Origin: an uncultured Oscillospiraceae bacterium
Lineage (GTDB): Bacteria > Bacillota > Clostridia > Oscillospirales > Oscillospiraceae
DNA length: 7,025 nt
Reading direction: 5' to 3'
Assembly (NCBI GenBank): GCA_905233785.1
Contig: CAJOCV010000109.1
Coordinates: 1,231 to 8,255 of the forward strand
Shown piece by piece: positions 6,061-7,025 of this stretch. The notes under the pieces are model-generated. The model worked only from the letters and a program-made list of their open reading frames with translations, did not search any database and was not told the DNA's origin. Made by a program: the position numbers and the translations under genes. How positions within the stretch are numbered: position 1 is the first letter of the stretch; every line of letters begins with the position of its first letter.

Positions 6061-6069
6061 TGGTCTCGT

Positions 6070-7020
6070 TCAGCCGAAATAGTCCCGGACGTTGAAGCTT
6101 TCCTCCGTCCGCTGCTCCTCAGACGTGATGCCGGGGACAAACTCGGTCACATAAGTCTCGCCCGTCATGCGATCGATGTAGTAGCGCAGCAGCGCGCCGG
6201 TGTAGGAGCGGTAAAGAACCACGATCTGCCCAGCGTCGCTGGAAGCGATTTCCCAGTAAACCGGGTACTCGCCCGCGTTCACGATCTCCTCAAGATCGGG
6301 GTCGGCGCTGAGGCAGTAGGAGCGGATGGCGGAGAGCGCAAGCTCGTCGGAGAGCGTGGTATCCACGTTGCGCTCGAGCAGCGTGAGCGTGTTCATCATG
6401 GCGTCGAAGCGATGCCCGAAGCCCTCGGCGGCCTCAATGGCATAGTGCGCCGTGGCGACGCGGCAGCCGTCGGACGCGGGGATGACGTACACCGCCTGAA
6501 GCTGCTCGGCCATCTGATCCGTGCCCTTGAGCGCGGAGGCCTCGATGCGCAGGCAGCGACCCGCGCCGTCAAGCGCGCGCTCCTCCGTGCTCGTGTCGTA
6601 CACATCCGAAAGACTCTCGCGGATGGCGTCGGCCGCAAGCTCGGCGCTTCTTGCGTCAAACGTCACGTCCAGGTAGTTTTCCGGCGCCGCGGGATCGTCA
6701 TAGACCGAGACGAAGCGCTCAAGCTCCGCGCCGCTCTGACGGATCAGGGACTCGTAGTCATAGTCCATCTCAAAGCCCAGCGTGGGGTTTACGATATGCT
6801 CGTAATTGACCGTCTCCTCCATGCCCTCGAGCAGGAGAACGGACTGGAAGCGTTCGCCGTCCTGCCGCGCGGTTTTGACCGGCGCGGTCTCCGAGGGAGC
6901 CTGAATCACGGTCGCGACCTCGGTATCCTCGGGAGAGATCGTGGGCTGCGCCGCGGGCGCGCCGCAGGCGGAAAGCGCAAGCGCCGCGAGGATTGTCAAA
7001 CTCAAAATTACTTTTTTCAT
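6070..7020 (-). CDS. Predicted lipoprotein of unknown function
   Basis: The 316-residue product starts with a lipoprotein signal: MKK, a hydrophobic stretch and the lipobox LSAC with the lipidated Cys19. It is therefore predicted to be exported and anchored on the outer face of the membrane. A Pro/Thr/Ala-rich linker (about 20-52) follows, then an acidic mixed alpha/beta region including NPTLGFEMDYDYESL and LDVTFDARSAELAADAI. The C-terminal part (from about 240) contains YWEIASSDAGQIVVLYR and LRYYIDRMTGETYVTEF, a strand-rich pattern that could be a small PepSY-like or substrate-binding fold, though I do not recognise a named family. No catalytic motif is evident. The start is set by the signal peptide; only 5 bases upstream are in the window, so its ribosome site and promoter are not visible. 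It has its own terminator and is separated from the transporter unit. Confidence 0.87.
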   Translation of the reverse strand: MKKVILSLTILAALALSACGAPAAQPTISPEDTEVATVIQAPSETAPVKTARQDGERFQSVLLLEGMEETVNYEHIVNPTLGFEMDYDYESLIRQSGAELERFVSVYDDPAAPENYLDVTFDARSAELAADAIRESLSDVYDTSTEERALDGAGRCLRIEASALKGTDQMAEQLQAVYVIPASDGCRVATAHYAIEAAEGFGHRFDAMMNTLTLLERNVDTTLSDELALSAIRSYCLSADPDLEEIVNAGEYPVYWEIASSDAGQIVVLYRSYTGALLRYYIDRMTGETYVTEFVPGITSEEQRTEESFNVRDYFG

Positions 7021-7025
7021 AGCAG

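Overview
The window is GC-rich bacterial chromosome, densely packed with ordinary metabolic, membrane and lipoprotein genes. The gene types suggest a Gram-positive anaerobe of the class Clostridia (Bacillota), perhaps Oscillospirales. The main hints are a short cobalamin-dependent methionine synthase without its reactivation domain, a MetF of the kind fused in YitJ, a VUT-family transporter and a lipoprotein with a standard lipobox. This placement is inference from gene content, not from a marker gene. No rRNA, tRNA, CRISPR array, insertion sequence or phage gene was seen, and I find no clear undescribed multi-gene system.

Positions 1-2831, plus strand: the 3' part of a metH-type gene is followed by metF with a 4-base ATGA overlap. 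Together they reduce methylene-tetrahydrofolate to methyl-tetrahydrofolate and pass the methyl group through cobalamin to homocysteine, making methionine. The last codons of metF are made of a short heptamer repeat array. A 50-bp interrupted palindrome (2835-2884) follows and probably terminates transcription from both sides.

Positions 2920-3667, minus strand: a small multi-pass membrane protein of the Pr6Pr / FAR-17a/AIG1-like type. It has its own promoter with perfect consensus hexamers and spacing, placed immediately after the terminator of the next unit.

Positions 3687-6024, minus strand: a two-gene unit made of a VUT-family (YhhQ-like) predicted queuosine-precursor transporter followed 3 nt later by an amidase-signature hydrolase. 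It has a recognisable promoter, a leader of about 90 nt with two hairpins, and a terminator.

Positions 6023-7020, minus strand: a predicted lipoprotein of unknown function with a strong terminator. Its promoter lies beyond the window edge.

No gap between genes exceeds 300 bases. The longest (5897-6069) is filled by the transporter leader and promoter and the lipoprotein terminator.
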